Source: Agarivorans sp. Toyoura001 (GTDB taxonomy: Bacteria; Pseudomonadota; Gammaproteobacteria; Enterobacterales; Celerinatantimonadaceae). Taken from it: a stretch of DNA of 64,000 nt. The notes beneath the pieces were generated by a model. It was not told the origin of the DNA, made no database searches, and saw only the letters and a list, made by a program, of their open reading frames with translations. A program made the translations under genes and the position numbers. Numbering within the stretch: position 1 is the stretch's first letter; every line of letters begins with the position of its first letter. Shown here in pieces: positions 35,559-46,641 of this stretch. Where the stretch lies: contig NZ_BJEQ01000001.1 in the NCBI RefSeq assembly GCF_005405585.1, positions 62,001 through 126,000 of the forward strand. The letters are read 5' to 3'.

Positions 35559-37808
35559 TTAATTAACAACTAATCTTAAGTTCTCTTTTGATTGAGGTTT
35601 GGTTAGGTAGTTTTTAACAAAATCGTTTTGCGGAAGAGGTCTCGCAAAGAAGTAACCTTGTGCTTGTTCACAACCCATCACCGAGGCCAAATTGGCTTGT
35701 GCTTGGGTTTCGATACCTTCAATAAGCACTTGGTATTTCATGCTACGGGCAATCATCACCATTGCTTTTACAATATGTTGATCGGATAAATTTTCTTCTA
35801 AGCCGCTAACAAAGGCGCGGTCAATTTTAAGAATAGTCACCGGTAAGTGTTTCAAGTAGGCCATAGACGAATAACCGGTACCAAAGTCATCGATTGCAAT
35901 ACCAAACCCTGCATCACGCATTCGTTGAATACTGGCTTTAGCCTCAGTGGGCTGTTCCATCATTGCCGACTCAGTAATCTCAATACAAATACGCTGCGGA
36001 TTAACTTGCCATTGGCTCGCATAATTAATCGCAATTTTCTCCGCATGCCCCAAAGACACAGTGGTGGCAGAAAAGTTGACTGACAACTTGAAGCCTTCAG
36101 GTAGCTGGCTAGAAAAACGCGCCATAAAACGCATGGCATTTTGAAACACCCATTTATCAAGCTGCAATACTAAACCAGTTTCCTCGGCAACGGGGACAAA
36201 TTCATCTGGCGAAATAGCACCTTCTGGAGTAAACCATCGCAGCAATACTTCTGCGCCAATCATTTTGTTAGTCTTTAAGCAAAATTGTGGCTGAAAGAAT
36301 AAATCTAGTTCGTTATTACCAATTGCTTTACGCAGCTTAGATTCAAGAGTTAGCTTAACTAAACCCGCTTGGCTTAAATCGGGCCGATAACGGCAAATGC
36401 TAACGCCGGTTTTCACTGCATGATTCAAAGCAGTAAAAGTATTGGCTAACAAGGTATCGCTGTGAAGCGCTTCTCGGCGAGGATGATAACTGCAGTACCC
36501 CACATGACAACGAGTTAACAGTTGTAGTTGTTCTAGTCGCAACCAACCTCGACAGCTTTGCACGATTTGCTTAGCTATCTCGATCACTTCTTTGTCTTTA
36601 TTCACATTTGGTACAACCACCACAAAATAGTGATGATACCAATAAGCAAGCTGGGCTTCTGGGTAGTGTTTACGTAGACTTTTTTGTACCCGCTTTGCAT
36701 AAGCTTCTTTCGTCACTTCGCCTAGGCGCTGACCAAAGTTTTCAAACACTTCATTTTGCCTTGGGAAGTCGAACATCAATACTGACAAAGGTACGGCGTC
36801 ATCTAACCAACTGGTGAGCAAGCGAGTAACATGGCGACGGTTTGGCAAACCGGTCACTTCATCATGGTTTTTCCAATACTCTAGCTGTTCTCGTAATTGA
36901 GTGGATTTAAGATTAGCTTTAACAAATTTTTGTCTCAGTAATATAACGCTAATGCTGACTACAAATAGTGCCATCAACAAACCGACAAACCACCAGTAAG
37001 AGATACTCGTTGCATCACCACTTTGAGCCGAGTAAGCCTGCCAACGTTGATAACTTTGCGCTAGTTGAGCTTCATCCATCGACAACAAGCCGCGATTGAG
37101 TAATGCGACCAGAGGTTTCCAATCGTCTCGAATAGCAAATTGATGCTGTAGTGATTCATCCAATATAAAAGATTGTTGTAAATGCCAACGCGGCATACCG
37201 CGTAAGTGAGCAGCCACTTCATCGCTACCTGCCAGTAACGCAATAGTTTGCTGCTCTACTACTGAGCGAATTGCGTCGGCGAGAGAGGCATAAATTAGCG
37301 GCTCTACTTCAGGGTAATTCTCCAGTAAAACTTCCTGAGCGCTACTTCCTGCAACCACCGCAATAGACTTGCCGGTGAGCTGTTGCATATTCCTCAAGCG
37401 CGCTTGCTGTAAAGGATTAAACAGGGCTAAGGGCTGTTGCCAGCTTGGTACGGTGTAACTAACAAAAGGGCTGAGGCGACGGTGAGTACTAGCACTACTT
37501 AACATGTCTACTTGACCATGCTGTAAGGCCAAGATGGCTTCAGAAACACTAGAGAAAATATGGTATTCAAGTTTTAAACGGGTTTGAAAGGCTAAACTAT
37601 TGAGGGTATCAATGGCATAACCAGCAGGAGTGCCAGTATGGTCCACGTATTCCAAAGGCAGGCGATCAGCAACTACTGCCACCTTTATCTCTGGATTATC
37701 TTCGAGCCATTGATATTCACTCGCATTGACTATATAGGCATTCACGCCTAACGACCAACAACAACCTACCACTAGCAACGTTAAGTATCTAACGAGGCAC
37801 AACCGCAA
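35559..37808 (-). CDS. Membrane EAL-domain protein with periplasmic SBP_bac_3 sensor and degenerate GGDEF
   Basis: 749 residues: signal peptide (1-24), a periplasmic solute-binding family 3 domain (about 30-255, YVDHTGTPAGYAIDTLNSLA), one membrane helix (about 271-291), a GGDEF-fold domain (about 310-470) in which the active-site GGDEF is replaced by WYHHY (residues 390-394), and an EAL domain (about 485-740). The EAL site reads EVLLRW (520-525), with ITESAM, DDFGTGYSS (640-648) and KID present, so phosphodiesterase activity on cyclic di-GMP is plausible; diguanylate cyclase activity is not. It may sense an amino acid or similar ligand. It ends 72 bases before fliE. Confidence 0.86.
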   Translation of the reverse strand: MRLCLVRYLTLLVVGCCWSLGVNAYIVNASEYQWLEDNPEIKVAVVADRLPLEYVDHTGTPAGYAIDTLNSLAFQTRLKLEYHIFSSVSEAILALQHGQVDMLSSASTHRRLSPFVSYTVPSWQQPLALFNPLQQARLRNMQQLTGKSIAVVAGSSAQEVLLENYPEVEPLIYASLADAIRSVVEQQTIALLAGSDEVAAHLRGMPRWHLQQSFILDESLQHQFAIRDDWKPLVALLNRGLLSMDEAQLAQSYQRWQAYSAQSGDATSISYWWFVGLLMALFVVSISVILLRQKFVKANLKSTQLREQLEYWKNHDEVTGLPNRRHVTRLLTSWLDDAVPLSVLMFDFPRQNEVFENFGQRLGEVTKEAYAKRVQKSLRKHYPEAQLAYWYHHYFVVVVPNVNKDKEVIEIAKQIVQSCRGWLRLEQLQLLTRCHVGYCSYHPRREALHSDTLLANTFTALNHAVKTGVSICRYRPDLSQAGLVKLTLESKLRKAIGNNELDLFFQPQFCLKTNKMIGAEVLLRWFTPEGAISPDEFVPVAEETGLVLQLDKWVFQNAMRFMARFSSQLPEGFKLSVNFSATTVSLGHAEKIAINYASQWQVNPQRICIEITESAMMEQPTEAKASIQRMRDAGFGIAIDDFGTGYSSMAYLKHLPVTILKIDRAFVSGLEENLSDQHIVKAMVMIARSMKYQVLIEGIETQAQANLASVMGCEQAQGYFFARPLPQNDFVKNYLTKPQSKENLRLVVN

Positions 37809-37998
37809 ACTAATTAGCTCCTAAAACTCGCGCTATTGCCTTGGCATTCTTTGCGCCAAGTGCATTATTGCTAACAGCATACCAAAAACAACCAGAAAAT
37901 ATTTGATTCAAACGATACTAACTCGTTTAAAAGTCGCAGAAATGGGCAGTTAAGTCACAAATTCACATAAAGTTAATAAAACGCAGCATTAGCGCTAT

Positions 37999-39225
37999 TT
38001 AACTAGGCTGAATAAGTGATTGATATTGCTCACTCCACAACATAGCTTGCAAATTAAGGTGTTCAATTTGCTTATAATCCATTCGTAATTGTGAGGCTAA
38101 GCGCTCAGTTTTATACCAGTGCCCTTCTTCATACGATTTAATAGTGAGCAACATGTAACGCAATAGCGACGGTTGCTCACTACATAGCGCATCTCTAATG
38201 TCTTGTTCTAGGGGTAAACTGTAAAGCAATTCGCTTAATGGTTTGTCTAAAAGTGCATCAAGCAAGGAAAACAAACCGCATAAAAATGCAGCTTCCTGCA
38301 TAGCTGGCGATTTATGCATAGCCACCAGCTCACAAAATCGTGCTCGGTGTACCGACATACGCACTAATTCACGCGGTTTATGGCTTACCGCCATCGCGCT
38401 GGCAAGCAAGGCGACTAGCTTTCTGAGTTGAGTATTACCAATGTAAACAACGGCTTGCTTAATCGATGCCATTTCTTCCACTATGGGTAAACTTCCAGAA
38501 TTAACAAAGCGTAATAATTTATAGCTAAGCCCTGTGTCTCGCTCAAAATAACGCACCACTTCATTGATATTTACATCTTCGCGAGTGGCGGCATAAAACA
38601 AGCGAGAAATCATTAAATAGCTGGCATCGATGTCTTTTGACACATGCATTTCAGGGCGACAAAAATAATAACCTTGGAAAAAATTAAAACCTAAATCTCG
38701 CGCTTGTTGGTATTCCTCTTGAGTCTCCACTTTCTCCGCTAACAATTTAATTTTTTTGCGCGTTTTTAAGGCCTCAAATAATGTACTTAGTTGTTCCAAA
38801 GGCGTACGTTGAATATCCACCTTTATCAAGCGGACAAACTTAAGATAAGGTTCCCATTCAGCTTTATAAACAAAGTCGTCAAAGGCTAAGCGATAACCTC
38901 GATGAAACAGCGATTGGCAACGCTTGTACAGTTTTTCACTGGGTTTGGCGGTTTCAAGAATTTCAATTACTACCTGCTTGCTAGGCAGTAATTTTACCAT
39001 TTCTGAATGTAGACTTTCTTCAGGAAAGTTGATTAAAGCAGGTTTACCTTGAGTAATCGCATGCAAGCCATCATTAAGCTGAGTGCGAATAATTAGCTTA
39101 GACGTAGCCTCATGTGGATCGATATCAGGGTACACATTGTCGGGACCATCGCGAAACAATAGCTCGTAAGCGACGACTCGCTGCTTGCGATCGAGGATCG
39201 CCTGCCGCGCAGTGTAAACATTCAT
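37999..39225 (-). CDS. EAL-HDOD signalling protein (YuxH/CdgJ-like)
   Basis: 408 residues: an N-terminal degenerate EAL domain (YELLFRDG replaces the EALxR site; LAFDDFVYKAEWEPYLKFVRLIKVDI) followed by an HDOD domain (about 200-390: LSYKLLRFVNSG, IASIKQAVVYIGNTQLRKLVALLASA, AAFLCGLFSLLDALLD). No soluble EAL catalytic residues seem intact, so it is likely a protein-interaction regulator, not an enzyme. In V. cholerae the similar CdgJ affects motility and biofilm. It stands alone, convergent with nothing, 190 bases before the other EAL gene. Confidence 0.87.
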   Translation of the reverse strand: MNVYTARQAILDRKQRVVAYELLFRDGPDNVYPDIDPHEATSKLIIRTQLNDGLHAITQGKPALINFPEESLHSEMVKLLPSKQVVIEILETAKPSEKLYKRCQSLFHRGYRLAFDDFVYKAEWEPYLKFVRLIKVDIQRTPLEQLSTLFEALKTRKKIKLLAEKVETQEEYQQARDLGFNFFQGYYFCRPEMHVSKDIDASYLMISRLFYAATREDVNINEVVRYFERDTGLSYKLLRFVNSGSLPIVEEMASIKQAVVYIGNTQLRKLVALLASAMAVSHKPRELVRMSVHRARFCELVAMHKSPAMQEAAFLCGLFSLLDALLDKPLSELLYSLPLEQDIRDALCSEQPSLLRYMLLTIKSYEEGHWYKTERLASQLRMDYKQIEHLNLQAMLWSEQYQSLIQPS

Positions 39226-39316
39226 AGTTTTAGTTACCGTTTTAGCCGCGTTTTAGTATTGGCTTTTCGCCTATTTATTTTTAGTCTCAGCAGTGCTTGA
39301 GATAAAACGCGGATGT

Positions 39317-39342
39317 AAAAAAAGAGTCACCTAAGTGACTCT
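39317..39342 (-). terminator. Rho-independent terminator after aroA
   Basis: Perfect 8-bp stem AGAGTCAC / GTGACTCT (39323-39330 with 39335-39342), loop CTAA, followed on the minus strand by a T-run (39317-39322). It lies 38 bases after the aroA stop and ends the serC-hisC-aroA transcript. Confidence 0.85.
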
Positions 39343-39379
39343 TCAAGACTAACTAAGTTATGAAAAATTTTCGACTACT

Positions 39380-40660
39380 TTATTCGCTAAGTTGTTGCAA
39401 GCGCTCAAAATAATCAGGGAAAGTTTTAGAAGTGCATTTCGGGTCATTAATGGTTACTGCTGTATCGCTTAACGCCACCAATGAAAAACACATCGCCATG
39501 CGATGATCATCATAAGTATCAATGGCCGCATGGTTTAATTTAGCTGGAGGAGTCACTTCAATAAAATCGTGCCCTTCCACTACGGTAGCGCCCACTTTTT
39601 TAAGTTCAGTAGCCATTGCCGCTAAGCGGTCAGTCTCTTTTACTCGCCAGTTATATACGTTACGTATAGCAGTAGTGCCTTTAGCAAACAAAGCCGCCGT
39701 GGCAATGGTCATAGCCGCATCTGGAATATGGTTCATGTCCAAATCAACAGCACTTAACTCACCACTACGGGCAATAATGTAATCATCGCCCCACTCTATA
39801 TCAGCGCCCATTGCAGCTAATACGTCGGCAAACAATACGTCGCCTTGCATGGATTTTTTACCCACGCCTGTCACTTTCACTTCGCCGCCTTTTATTGCGC
39901 CAGCAGCTAAGAAGTAAGAAGCCGAAGAGGCGTCACCTTCAACCAGAAACTCGCCTGCACCCGTGTATGTTTGTTGGCCTTTAACCACAAAGCGCTGGTA
40001 GTTATCGTTTTCCACTTCAATGCCAAATGCCGACATCATCTTTAAGGTGATATCGATATAAGGTTTAGATACCAACTCTCCAACTATAGAGATCTCAATG
40101 TCTTGCTCGGCATAAGGTGCAGCCATTAGAAAAGCTGTTAAAAATTGGCTAGATACTGAGCCATCAACATCTACCTTGCCACCTTTAAGGCCTGTGCCTT
40201 TAATGTTTAGCGGCGGGTAGCCTTCGGTTTTTAAGTAAGTTACATCGGCGCCTACTTGGCGTAAAGCATCAACGAGTGCGCCAATTGGGCGCTCTTCCAT
40301 ACGCGGCTCACCGGTTAAGGTAAATTCGCCTTGGCTCAAACATAAGGCTGCACATAAAGGGCGCATTGCAGTACCGGCATTACCCAAAAACAACTCTTCG
40401 GCTTGCTCTACTTTAAATGCTCGGCCTAAACCCGTTACGCGGCATCGGCTTCGGTCGTCTGACAATTGGTAGCTCACACCCAATGTTTTGAGCGCGTTGA
40501 GCATATGGCGAATATCATCACTATCAAGCAAATTGCTTAATACAGTTTCACCTTCAGCTAAGGCTGCGAGCAATAAAGCACGGTTAGATACGCTTTTTGA
40601 GCCTGGTAAGTTAATTTCACCATTAATGCGAGAGATAGGCTGTAGGGTTAATTGTTCCAT
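39380..40660 (-). CDS. aroA: 3-phosphoshikimate 1-carboxyvinyltransferase (EPSP synthase)
   Basis: 426 residues, the two-domain EPSP synthase fold. N-terminal [20 protein letters not shown], phosphoenolpyruvate loop [67 protein letters not shown] and [14 protein letters not shown]. It is of class I type. It joins shikimate-3-phosphate and phosphoenolpyruvate in aromatic amino acid synthesis. It lies 16 bases after hisC. Confidence 0.97.
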   Translation of the reverse strand: MEQLTLQPISRINGEINLPGSKSVSNRALLLAALAEGETVLSNLLDSDDIRHMLNALKTLGVSYQLSDDRSRCRVTGLGRAFKVEQAEELFLGNAGTAMRPLCAALCLSQGEFTLTGEPRMEERPIGALVDALRQVGADVTYLKTEGYPPLNIKGTGLKGGKVDVDGSVSSQFLTAFLMAAPYAEQDIEISIVGELVSKPYIDITLKMMSAFGIEVENDNYQRFVVKGQQTYTGAGEFLVEGDASSASYFLAAGAIKGGEVKVTGVGKKSMQGDVLFADVLAAMGADIEWGDDYIIARSGELSAVDLDMNHIPDAAMTIATAALFAKGTTAIRNVYNWRVKETDRLAAMATELKKVGATVVEGHDFIEVTPPAKLNHAAIDTYDDHRMAMCFSLVALSDTAVTINDPKCTSKTFPDYFERLQQLSE

Positions 40661-40676
40661 GTTTCAAATTCTCTAC

Positions 40677-41786
40677 TTATTTAGTGCCAATAAGCTGGCT
40701 TAATGCTTGGATAAAAGTGTGATTTTCTTGCTCTGTACCAATACTTACCCGTAAATAACCAGGCATTTGATAAGGACCTACTGGGCGCACAATAACACCT
40801 TTGTGTAACAACTGCTGGTATAGAGCCTCGGCATCGCCGCCCGGCGCTAAAAAGCTAATGAAGTTGCCTTTTGAGGGAATAAAACTTATTTCAGCCTCCT
40901 CAAAAAAAGCCTCTAGTGTTGCTAGGCCTTGTTGATTAAGCGCTACGCTGTGTTGCAAATACTGTTGATCTTGCAATGCTGCCGCAGCCGCCACCAAACT
41001 TAAACTGTTTACGTTAAAAGGCTGGCGTAAGCGATTGAGTAAATCGGCGATTTCCGGATTTGAAATTGCGTAACCTACGCGCAAACCTGCTAAGCCGTAT
41101 GCTTTAGAGAAGGTGCGAGTAATCACTAAGTTGGAAAACTCGCTTAACCATTGTGTTGAAGGTGCTTGCTGGTCTTCGTTTAAGTACTCGTAATAAGCTT
41201 CATCCAATACCACCACTACATGTTCTGGTACTTTTTGCATAAAGTCATATAAGGCTTCACTACTCAAGTAGGTACCCGTAGGGTTATTGGGGTTGGCGAT
41301 AAACACTAAGCGAGTGTTATCTGTAACCGCCTCAGCCATGGCATCTAGGTCATGACCCCAATTTTTAGCCGGTACCACCACCGCTTTAGCGCCAATAGCC
41401 TGCGTAACAATGGGGTAAACTACAAAGGCATGCTGTGAAAAAACCACTTCATGCTCCGGGCTAACAAATACTCTAGCGATAAGATCTAATACGTCGTTAG
41501 AGCCATTACCCAAGGTAAACTGCTCTGACGCTAGTTGGTACTTATTCGCCAAGGCTTGCTTAAGGTAAAAACCATTTGAGTCAGGATAACGGGTTAACTC
41601 AGCAATCGCTTGCTCGATTGCTGCGCTAGCTTTGGGGCTCATACCCGTTGGGTTTTCATTAGACGCTAGTTTAACAATATTGCTAATGCCTAACTCGCGT
41701 TCAAGTTCATCGGTAGGTTTGCCTGCTTGGTAAGGTCGTAAGCCTTGAATACCCAGACTAGCTAAGGCATGAAAATCACAGCTCAT
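40677..41786 (-). CDS. hisC: Histidinol-phosphate/aromatic aminotransferase (HisC family)
   Basis: 369 residues, fold type I PLP enzyme: KLASNENPTGMSPKA, NGSNDVLDLIARVF, FIANPNNPTGTYLS, VVLDEAYYEYL, and Lys-bearing TFSKAYGLAGLRVGY. It sits between serC and aroA rather than in a his operon. In Pseudomonas the hisC copy in the serC-aroF supraoperon acts largely as an aromatic aminotransferase, so the same may hold here; sequence cannot separate the two activities. Confidence 0.88.
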   Translation of the reverse strand: MSCDFHALASLGIQGLRPYQAGKPTDELERELGISNIVKLASNENPTGMSPKASAAIEQAIAELTRYPDSNGFYLKQALANKYQLASEQFTLGNGSNDVLDLIARVFVSPEHEVVFSQHAFVVYPIVTQAIGAKAVVVPAKNWGHDLDAMAEAVTDNTRLVFIANPNNPTGTYLSSEALYDFMQKVPEHVVVVLDEAYYEYLNEDQQAPSTQWLSEFSNLVITRTFSKAYGLAGLRVGYAISNPEIADLLNRLRQPFNVNSLSLVAAAAALQDQQYLQHSVALNQQGLATLEAFFEEAEISFIPSKGNFISFLAPGGDAEALYQQLLHKGVIVRPVGPYQMPGYLRVSIGTEQENHTFIQALSQLIGTK

Positions 41787-41795
41787 ATTACTTCC

Positions 41796-42884
41796 TTAAC
41801 CGTTACGCTTAGCAAAGTCGCGCATAAAGCTCACTAGCGCTTGTACGCCTTCAATTGGCATAGCGTTATAAATGCTAGCGCGCATGCCGCCAACAATCCG
41901 ATGACCTTTTAGCGTCACTAAACCCTCTGCTGCAGACTCAGATAAAAAAGCCGCATCCAAATCGCTATTGGCTAACTGAAAAGGAATATTCATTTTAGAG
42001 CGGTTTTCTGGCGCTACATTGTTTTGGTAAAAGTCACTACTATCAATAAATGAATAGAGTAACTCCGCTTTCGCCGCATTCTTTTCAGCCATTGCGCTTA
42101 AGCCGCCTTGAGATTTTAGCCACTTAAAGACTAAACCCGCTAAATACCAAGAATACGTTGGCGGCGTATTAAACATTGAATCACTACCCGCTAATAAGCT
42201 GTAGTTAAAAATGTTGGGGGTAAGCTGATGAGCTTTATCGAGTAAATCGTCACGAACGATAGCAATGGCTAAGCCTGATGGGCCGATATTTTTCTGCGCG
42301 CCCGCGTAAATAAGACCAAACTTACTTACATCGATAGGTTGCGATAAAATAGTAGATGAGAAGTCACCCACTAGCACCATATCACCTACCTCAGGAATCT
42401 CATCAATGGCAATGCCTTCAATGGTTTCATTTGGGCAATAATGCACATAAGCCGATTGCTCGTCGTATTGCCACTCTTTGCTTGGTTTAACCGCTACCTG
42501 CCCTTGAGCATTTGTGCTTATCGCATCAAATACTTTAGCTTCGGCGTGCTTTTCACCTTCTGCTACCGCGCCTTTCGACCACTGACCGGTACTAATAAAG
42601 CTAATTGACGTTTTGTCGCCGAGTAAGTTTAACGGTGCAGCAGCAAACTGTCCTCGACCGCCGCCTTGGCAAAACAATACTTTATAGTTATCAGGAATGT
42701 TTAATAGGTCTCGAAGATCTTGCTCAGCTTGTGCAGCCATAGCAATATATTCTTTGCCACGGTGACTCACTTCCATGACAGACACACCTAGCCCCTGCCA
42801 ATTGCAAAATTCTGCCTGTGCTTGTTGCATTACTGCTTCAGGTAACATGGCTGGACCGGCACAAAAATTATAAATTTTATCCAT
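41796..42884 (-). CDS. serC: Phosphoserine aminotransferase
   Basis: About 362 residues from the ATG at 42884 ([15 protein letters not shown]); this matches all SerC N-termini, and AAGAGA lies upstream. The 13 extra codons upstream have no support. PLP lysine is in [13 protein letters not shown]; other blocks are [32 protein letters not shown] and [15 protein letters not shown]. It makes phosphoserine and also acts in pyridoxal phosphate synthesis. First gene of the serC-hisC-aroA operon. Confidence 0.96.
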   Translation of the reverse strand: MDKIYNFCAGPAMLPEAVMQQAQAEFCNWQGLGVSVMEVSHRGKEYIAMAAQAEQDLRDLLNIPDNYKVLFCQGGGRGQFAAAPLNLLGDKTSISFISTGQWSKGAVAEGEKHAEAKVFDAISTNAQGQVAVKPSKEWQYDEQSAYVHYCPNETIEGIAIDEIPEVGDMVLVGDFSSTILSQPIDVSKFGLIYAGAQKNIGPSGLAIAIVRDDLLDKAHQLTPNIFNYSLLAGSDSMFNTPPTYSWYLAGLVFKWLKSQGGLSAMAEKNAAKAELLYSFIDSSDFYQNNVAPENRSKMNIPFQLANSDLDAAFLSESAAEGLVTLKGHRIVGGMRASIYNAMPIEGVQALVSFMRDFAKRNG

Positions 42885-42951
42885 GCTAAATCTCTTACTA
42901 ATATGTTGTGTGCGACCACTCAAGTGGTTCGTATGCTGTTTTTAAACAAAA

Positions 42952-42974
42952 ACGAGCGGCTAAAAGCCGCCCGT
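42952..42974 (-). terminator. Terminator after gyrA
   Basis: Stem ACGAGCGGCT / AGCCGCCCGT (42952-42961 with 42965-42974, one mismatch) flanked by A-rich sequence on the left and T-rich sequence on the right, so it could act in both directions. It lies 19 bases after the gyrA stop and before the serC promoter region. Confidence 0.8.
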
Positions 42975-42992
42975 TGTTTTTATTATTTATGA

Positions 42993-45704
42993 CTATTCTG
43001 GTTCGGGGTCACTGCTGGCAGTTTCATCACTGCTCGCGGCGGGCTCTTCACCAGTAGCTGGAGCCGCTACCTCGCCTTCGGGTATTTCACCTTCAGCGCT
43101 TTCATCAAACTCCGGTTCTTCTATCTCGTCAATACGCTGTAAACCGACTACTTTCTCATCTTCAGTAGTACGGATTAAGGTAACACCTTGCGTATTACGG
43201 CCCACCAGTGATACTTCATTAACGCGAGTACGAACTAGCGTACCGCCGTCGGTGATTAGCATCATTTCTTGGGCTTCAGTGACTTGTACCGCACCAACCA
43301 CAAGGCCATTTCGGTCACTCACTTTAATAGATACTACGCCTTTTGTTGCGCGGCTCTTAGCTGGATATTCTTCAAGTTTAGTACGTTTACCGTAACCATT
43401 TTCGGTGGCGGTAAGAATATCACCGTCGCCGTTTGGCACAATTAACGACACCACTTTTTGGCCCGCATCTAAGGAAATACCACGAACACCCGCAGCAGTA
43501 CGGCCCATTGGACGTAACGCTAGTAGCTCTTCACCGGTTTCTGGGTCTAACTTAACCGCGCCAGTTTCACTGTCACGTTGCTTCTCGTTGAAACGAACAA
43601 CTTTACCCGCATCCGAGAACAACATGATTTCGTTATCACCACAGGTAATATCAACACCAATTAGCTTGTCATCGTCGTTCAAGTTAATCGCGCGAATACC
43701 GCTAGATAACGGACGTTTAAACGCAGTTAACGGCGTTTTCTTAACTGTACCGTTTGCTGTAGCAAACAAGATGAACTTGTCTTCTTCATACTCACGTACT
43801 GGTAGAATAGCGGTGATACGCTCATCCTCTGTTAACGGAAGTAGGTTAACAATTGGCTTACCACGTGCTTGACGACTGGCTAAAGGTAATTGATATACCT
43901 TCATCCAGTACACTTTACCCACCGTAGAGAAACACAGAACAGTATCGTGAGTGTTTGCTACTAATAGTTTTTCGATGAAGTCTTCATTCTTCATCTTAGT
44001 CGCGGCTTTACCTTTACCACCACGGCGCTGAGATTCGTACTCAGTCAATGGTTGGTACTTAACGTAGCCTTCGTGAGATAGCGTTACTACCACGTCTTCT
44101 TCGTTAATTAAGTCTTCAATCGACAAATCAGAGCTATTGGCTGAAATTTCAGTACGACGCTCATCACCAAATTGCTCACGCACTTCAATAAGTTCGTCGC
44201 GAATCACTTCCATCAAACGATCAGGGCTATTTAAAATGTGCAGTAATTCAGCGATAAGATCCAATAGGTCTTTGTATTCGCCAATAATTTTTTCATGTTC
44301 TAGACCAGTTAACTTATGTAAACGTAAATCTAGAATAGCTTGAGCTTGAATGGGCGTGATGAAGTATTGACCATCACGAATACCAAACTCAGCTTCTAAC
44401 CAGTCTGGGCGAGCTGCGTCGTCACCCGAGCGCTCCAACATAGCCGCTACCGCGCCTAAGTCCCAACCTTTCGCAACTAAAGCCGCTTTAGCTTCTGCTG
44501 GCGTAGGAGATGTTTTGATTAGCTCAATAATTTCGTCGATGTTGGCTAGCGCAATAGCTAGGCCTTCAAGGATATGAGCACGGTCACGGGCCTTACGTAA
44601 TTCAAATACGGTACGACGTGTTACTACTTCACGGCGGTGACGAATGAAACACTCAATCATTTCTTGCAGGTTGAATATCTTAGGCTGGCCGTTATCTAGG
44701 GCCACCATATTCATACCAAAAGACACCTGCATTTGCGTTTGTGAATATAGGTTGTTAAGAACAACTTCACCCACTGCGTCACGCTTAAGCTCTACAACAA
44801 TACGCATACCGTCTTTATCAGACTCATCACGCAGTGCAGAAATACCTTCAAGCTTCTTATCTTTTACTAGTTCAGCCATCTTCTCGATAAGGCGAGCTTT
44901 GTTCACTTGATAAGGGATCTCGTGAACAATAATGGTTTCTTTACCATTTTTGTCGATAACCACTTCAGCTTTAGAGCGAATAGACACTTTACCGCGACCA
45001 GTGCGGTAAGCCTGAATGATTCCGGCACGGCCATTAATAATACCGGCGGTTGGGAAATCAGGTGCTGGAATAAACTCCATCAGCTCATCAATAGTGATGT
45101 CTGGGTTTTCGATCATTGCCAAACAACCATTAACCACTTCAGTTAAGTTGTGAGGCGGAATATTGGTTGCCATACCTACCGCAATACCAGAAGAACCGTT
45201 CACCAATAAGTTAGGTACACGGGTAGGTAAAACTGCAGGGATTTGCTCGGTACCATCATAGTTAGGTACAAAATCAACGGTTTCTTTTTCTAAATCAGCC
45301 AACAAAGAGTGGGCTAATTTATCCATACGAATTTCGGTATAACGCATGGCCGCCGCAGAATCGCCGTCCACCGAACCAAAGTTACCTTGACCGTCTACCA
45401 ACATATAACGTAGCGAAAACGGCTGCGCCATGCGAACAATCGTATCGTAAACAGCACTGTCACCATGCGGGTGATATTTACCAATTACATCACCTACCAC
45501 ACGGGCAGATTTTTTATAAGGTTTATTCCAATCGTTGCCCAATACATTCATTGCGAATAGCACTCGGCGATGCACTGGTTTCAAACCATCACGTACATCT
45601 GGCAAGGCTCGGCCCACAATAACGCTCATGGCATAATCAAGGTAAGAGCTCTTTAACTCATCCTCAATATTGACCGGCGAAATCTGATTTGCTAGATCGC
45701 TCAT
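42993..45704 (-). CDS. gyrA: DNA gyrase subunit A
   Basis: About 903 residues. Catalytic Tyr is in [12 protein letters not shown]. The quinolone region reads [17 protein letters not shown], with the Ser and Asp found in quinolone-susceptible strains. C-terminal beta-pinwheel repeats include the GyrA-box [11 protein letters not shown]. The tail is an acidic/Pro/Ser stretch rich in Glu (about 860-903). The start is set at the ATG at 45704 ([20 protein letters not shown]) as in other GyrA proteins; a TTG three codons earlier is less likely. It introduces negative supercoils with GyrB. Confidence 0.97.
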   Translation of the reverse strand: MSDLANQISPVNIEDELKSSYLDYAMSVIVGRALPDVRDGLKPVHRRVLFAMNVLGNDWNKPYKKSARVVGDVIGKYHPHGDSAVYDTIVRMAQPFSLRYMLVDGQGNFGSVDGDSAAAMRYTEIRMDKLAHSLLADLEKETVDFVPNYDGTEQIPAVLPTRVPNLLVNGSSGIAVGMATNIPPHNLTEVVNGCLAMIENPDITIDELMEFIPAPDFPTAGIINGRAGIIQAYRTGRGKVSIRSKAEVVIDKNGKETIIVHEIPYQVNKARLIEKMAELVKDKKLEGISALRDESDKDGMRIVVELKRDAVGEVVLNNLYSQTQMQVSFGMNMVALDNGQPKIFNLQEMIECFIRHRREVVTRRTVFELRKARDRAHILEGLAIALANIDEIIELIKTSPTPAEAKAALVAKGWDLGAVAAMLERSGDDAARPDWLEAEFGIRDGQYFITPIQAQAILDLRLHKLTGLEHEKIIGEYKDLLDLIAELLHILNSPDRLMEVIRDELIEVREQFGDERRTEISANSSDLSIEDLINEEDVVVTLSHEGYVKYQPLTEYESQRRGGKGKAATKMKNEDFIEKLLVANTHDTVLCFSTVGKVYWMKVYQLPLASRQARGKPIVNLLPLTEDERITAILPVREYEEDKFILFATANGTVKKTPLTAFKRPLSSGIRAINLNDDDKLIGVDITCGDNEIMLFSDAGKVVRFNEKQRDSETGAVKLDPETGEELLALRPMGRTAAGVRGISLDAGQKVVSLIVPNGDGDILTATENGYGKRTKLEEYPAKSRATKGVVSIKVSDRNGLVVGAVQVTEAQEMMLITDGGTLVRTRVNEVSLVGRNTQGVTLIRTTEDEKVVGLQRIDEIEEPEFDESAEGEIPEGEVAAPATGEEPAASSDETASSDPEPE

Positions 45705-45849
45705 AGACGACAAAATCCTTCGTTTTTATTGCTTTTTACAATTACTAAGCGTAATCGCAAACTTTACCATAAAATAGCGGCCTTAACAGGCTTGATGTCG
45801 CTCTTTTCAGTTAGAAAAATGAAAAAACTCAAGAATTGAACAAAAGCTA

Positions 45850-45877
45850 GTGACTGCATTGAACAAGTTCTTATAAT
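45850..45877 (+). promoter_or_regulatory. Candidate sigma-70 promoter of ubiG
   Basis: GTGACT (45850-45855), a 16-base spacer, then a perfect TATAAT (45872-45877), 32 bases before the ubiG ATG. The -10 is strong and the -35 is 4/6. Confidence 0.55.
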
Positions 45878-45909
45878 GCCTACAAATACTGATGTGGATT
45901 GAACCTTAA

Positions 45910-46641
45910 ATGGAACACGGTAAAAATAACCAAAACGTTGATCATCAAGAGATTGCTCATTTTGCAGGCTTAGCCTCGCGATGGTGGGATAAACAAGGTG
46001 AGTTCAAAACCTTGCACCAAATCAATCCACTGCGTCTTGACTATATCGAACGGGGTGCAGCCGGCTTATTTGGCAAGAACGTATTGGATGTAGGTTGTGG
46101 TGGCGGCATTTTGGCCGAAAGCATGGCTGTTCGAGGTGCTAAGGTTACAGCCATTGATATGGGCAAAGAGCAAATAGAAGTGGCCAAACTGCATGCTTTA
46201 GAAACGGGCAGCCAGTTAAGCTATTTACAAACCACAGCCGAAGCCCATGCCGAAGAACATCCAGCAGCTTATGATGTAGTCACTTGCATGGAGATGATTG
46301 AACACGTGCCCGACCCTGGTTCGGTGATTGCTGCTTGTGCTCAATTAGTGAAACCTGGCGGCAAGATTTTTGTGTCCACCATTAATCGTACCCCTAAAGC
46401 TTACTTGTACATGATTTTAGCCGCAGAGAAGCTACTCAAAATTGTTCCTAACGGCACCCATCAGCATGATAAGTTCATTCGCCCTTCAGAATTGTTAGCA
46501 TGGGCTGACGACAATGCACTACGCAGTGAGGCCATTAGCGGCGTGCAGTTTTTCCCGGTGATTGAAAGCTTCCGCTTAAGTAACAATGTTGATGTTAACT
46601 ATATGGTGCAACTGGCAAAGCCGGAGCTAAACAATGACTAA
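45910..46641 (+). CDS. ubiG: Ubiquinone biosynthesis O-methyltransferase UbiG
   Basis: 243 residues, class I SAM methyltransferase: [32 protein letters not shown] motif [33 protein letters not shown] and [15 protein letters not shown]. It carries out both O-methylations in ubiquinone synthesis. Divergent from gyrA as in several gammaproteobacteria. Overlaps the next gene by 8 bases. Confidence 0.95.
   Translation: MEHGKNNQNVDHQEIAHFAGLASRWWDKQGEFKTLHQINPLRLDYIERGAAGLFGKNVLDVGCGGGILAESMAVRGAKVTAIDMGKEQIEVAKLHALETGSQLSYLQTTAEAHAEEHPAAYDVVTCMEMIEHVPDPGSVIAACAQLVKPGGKIFVSTINRTPKAYLYMILAAEKLLKIVPNGTHQHDKFIRPSELLAWADDNALRSEAISGVQFFPVIESFRLSNNVDVNYMVQLAKPELNND

Noticed and set aside
42993-45704. 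Quinolone-resistance changes in gyrA
   Set aside because: The region reads HGDSAVYD with the susceptible-type Ser and Asp.
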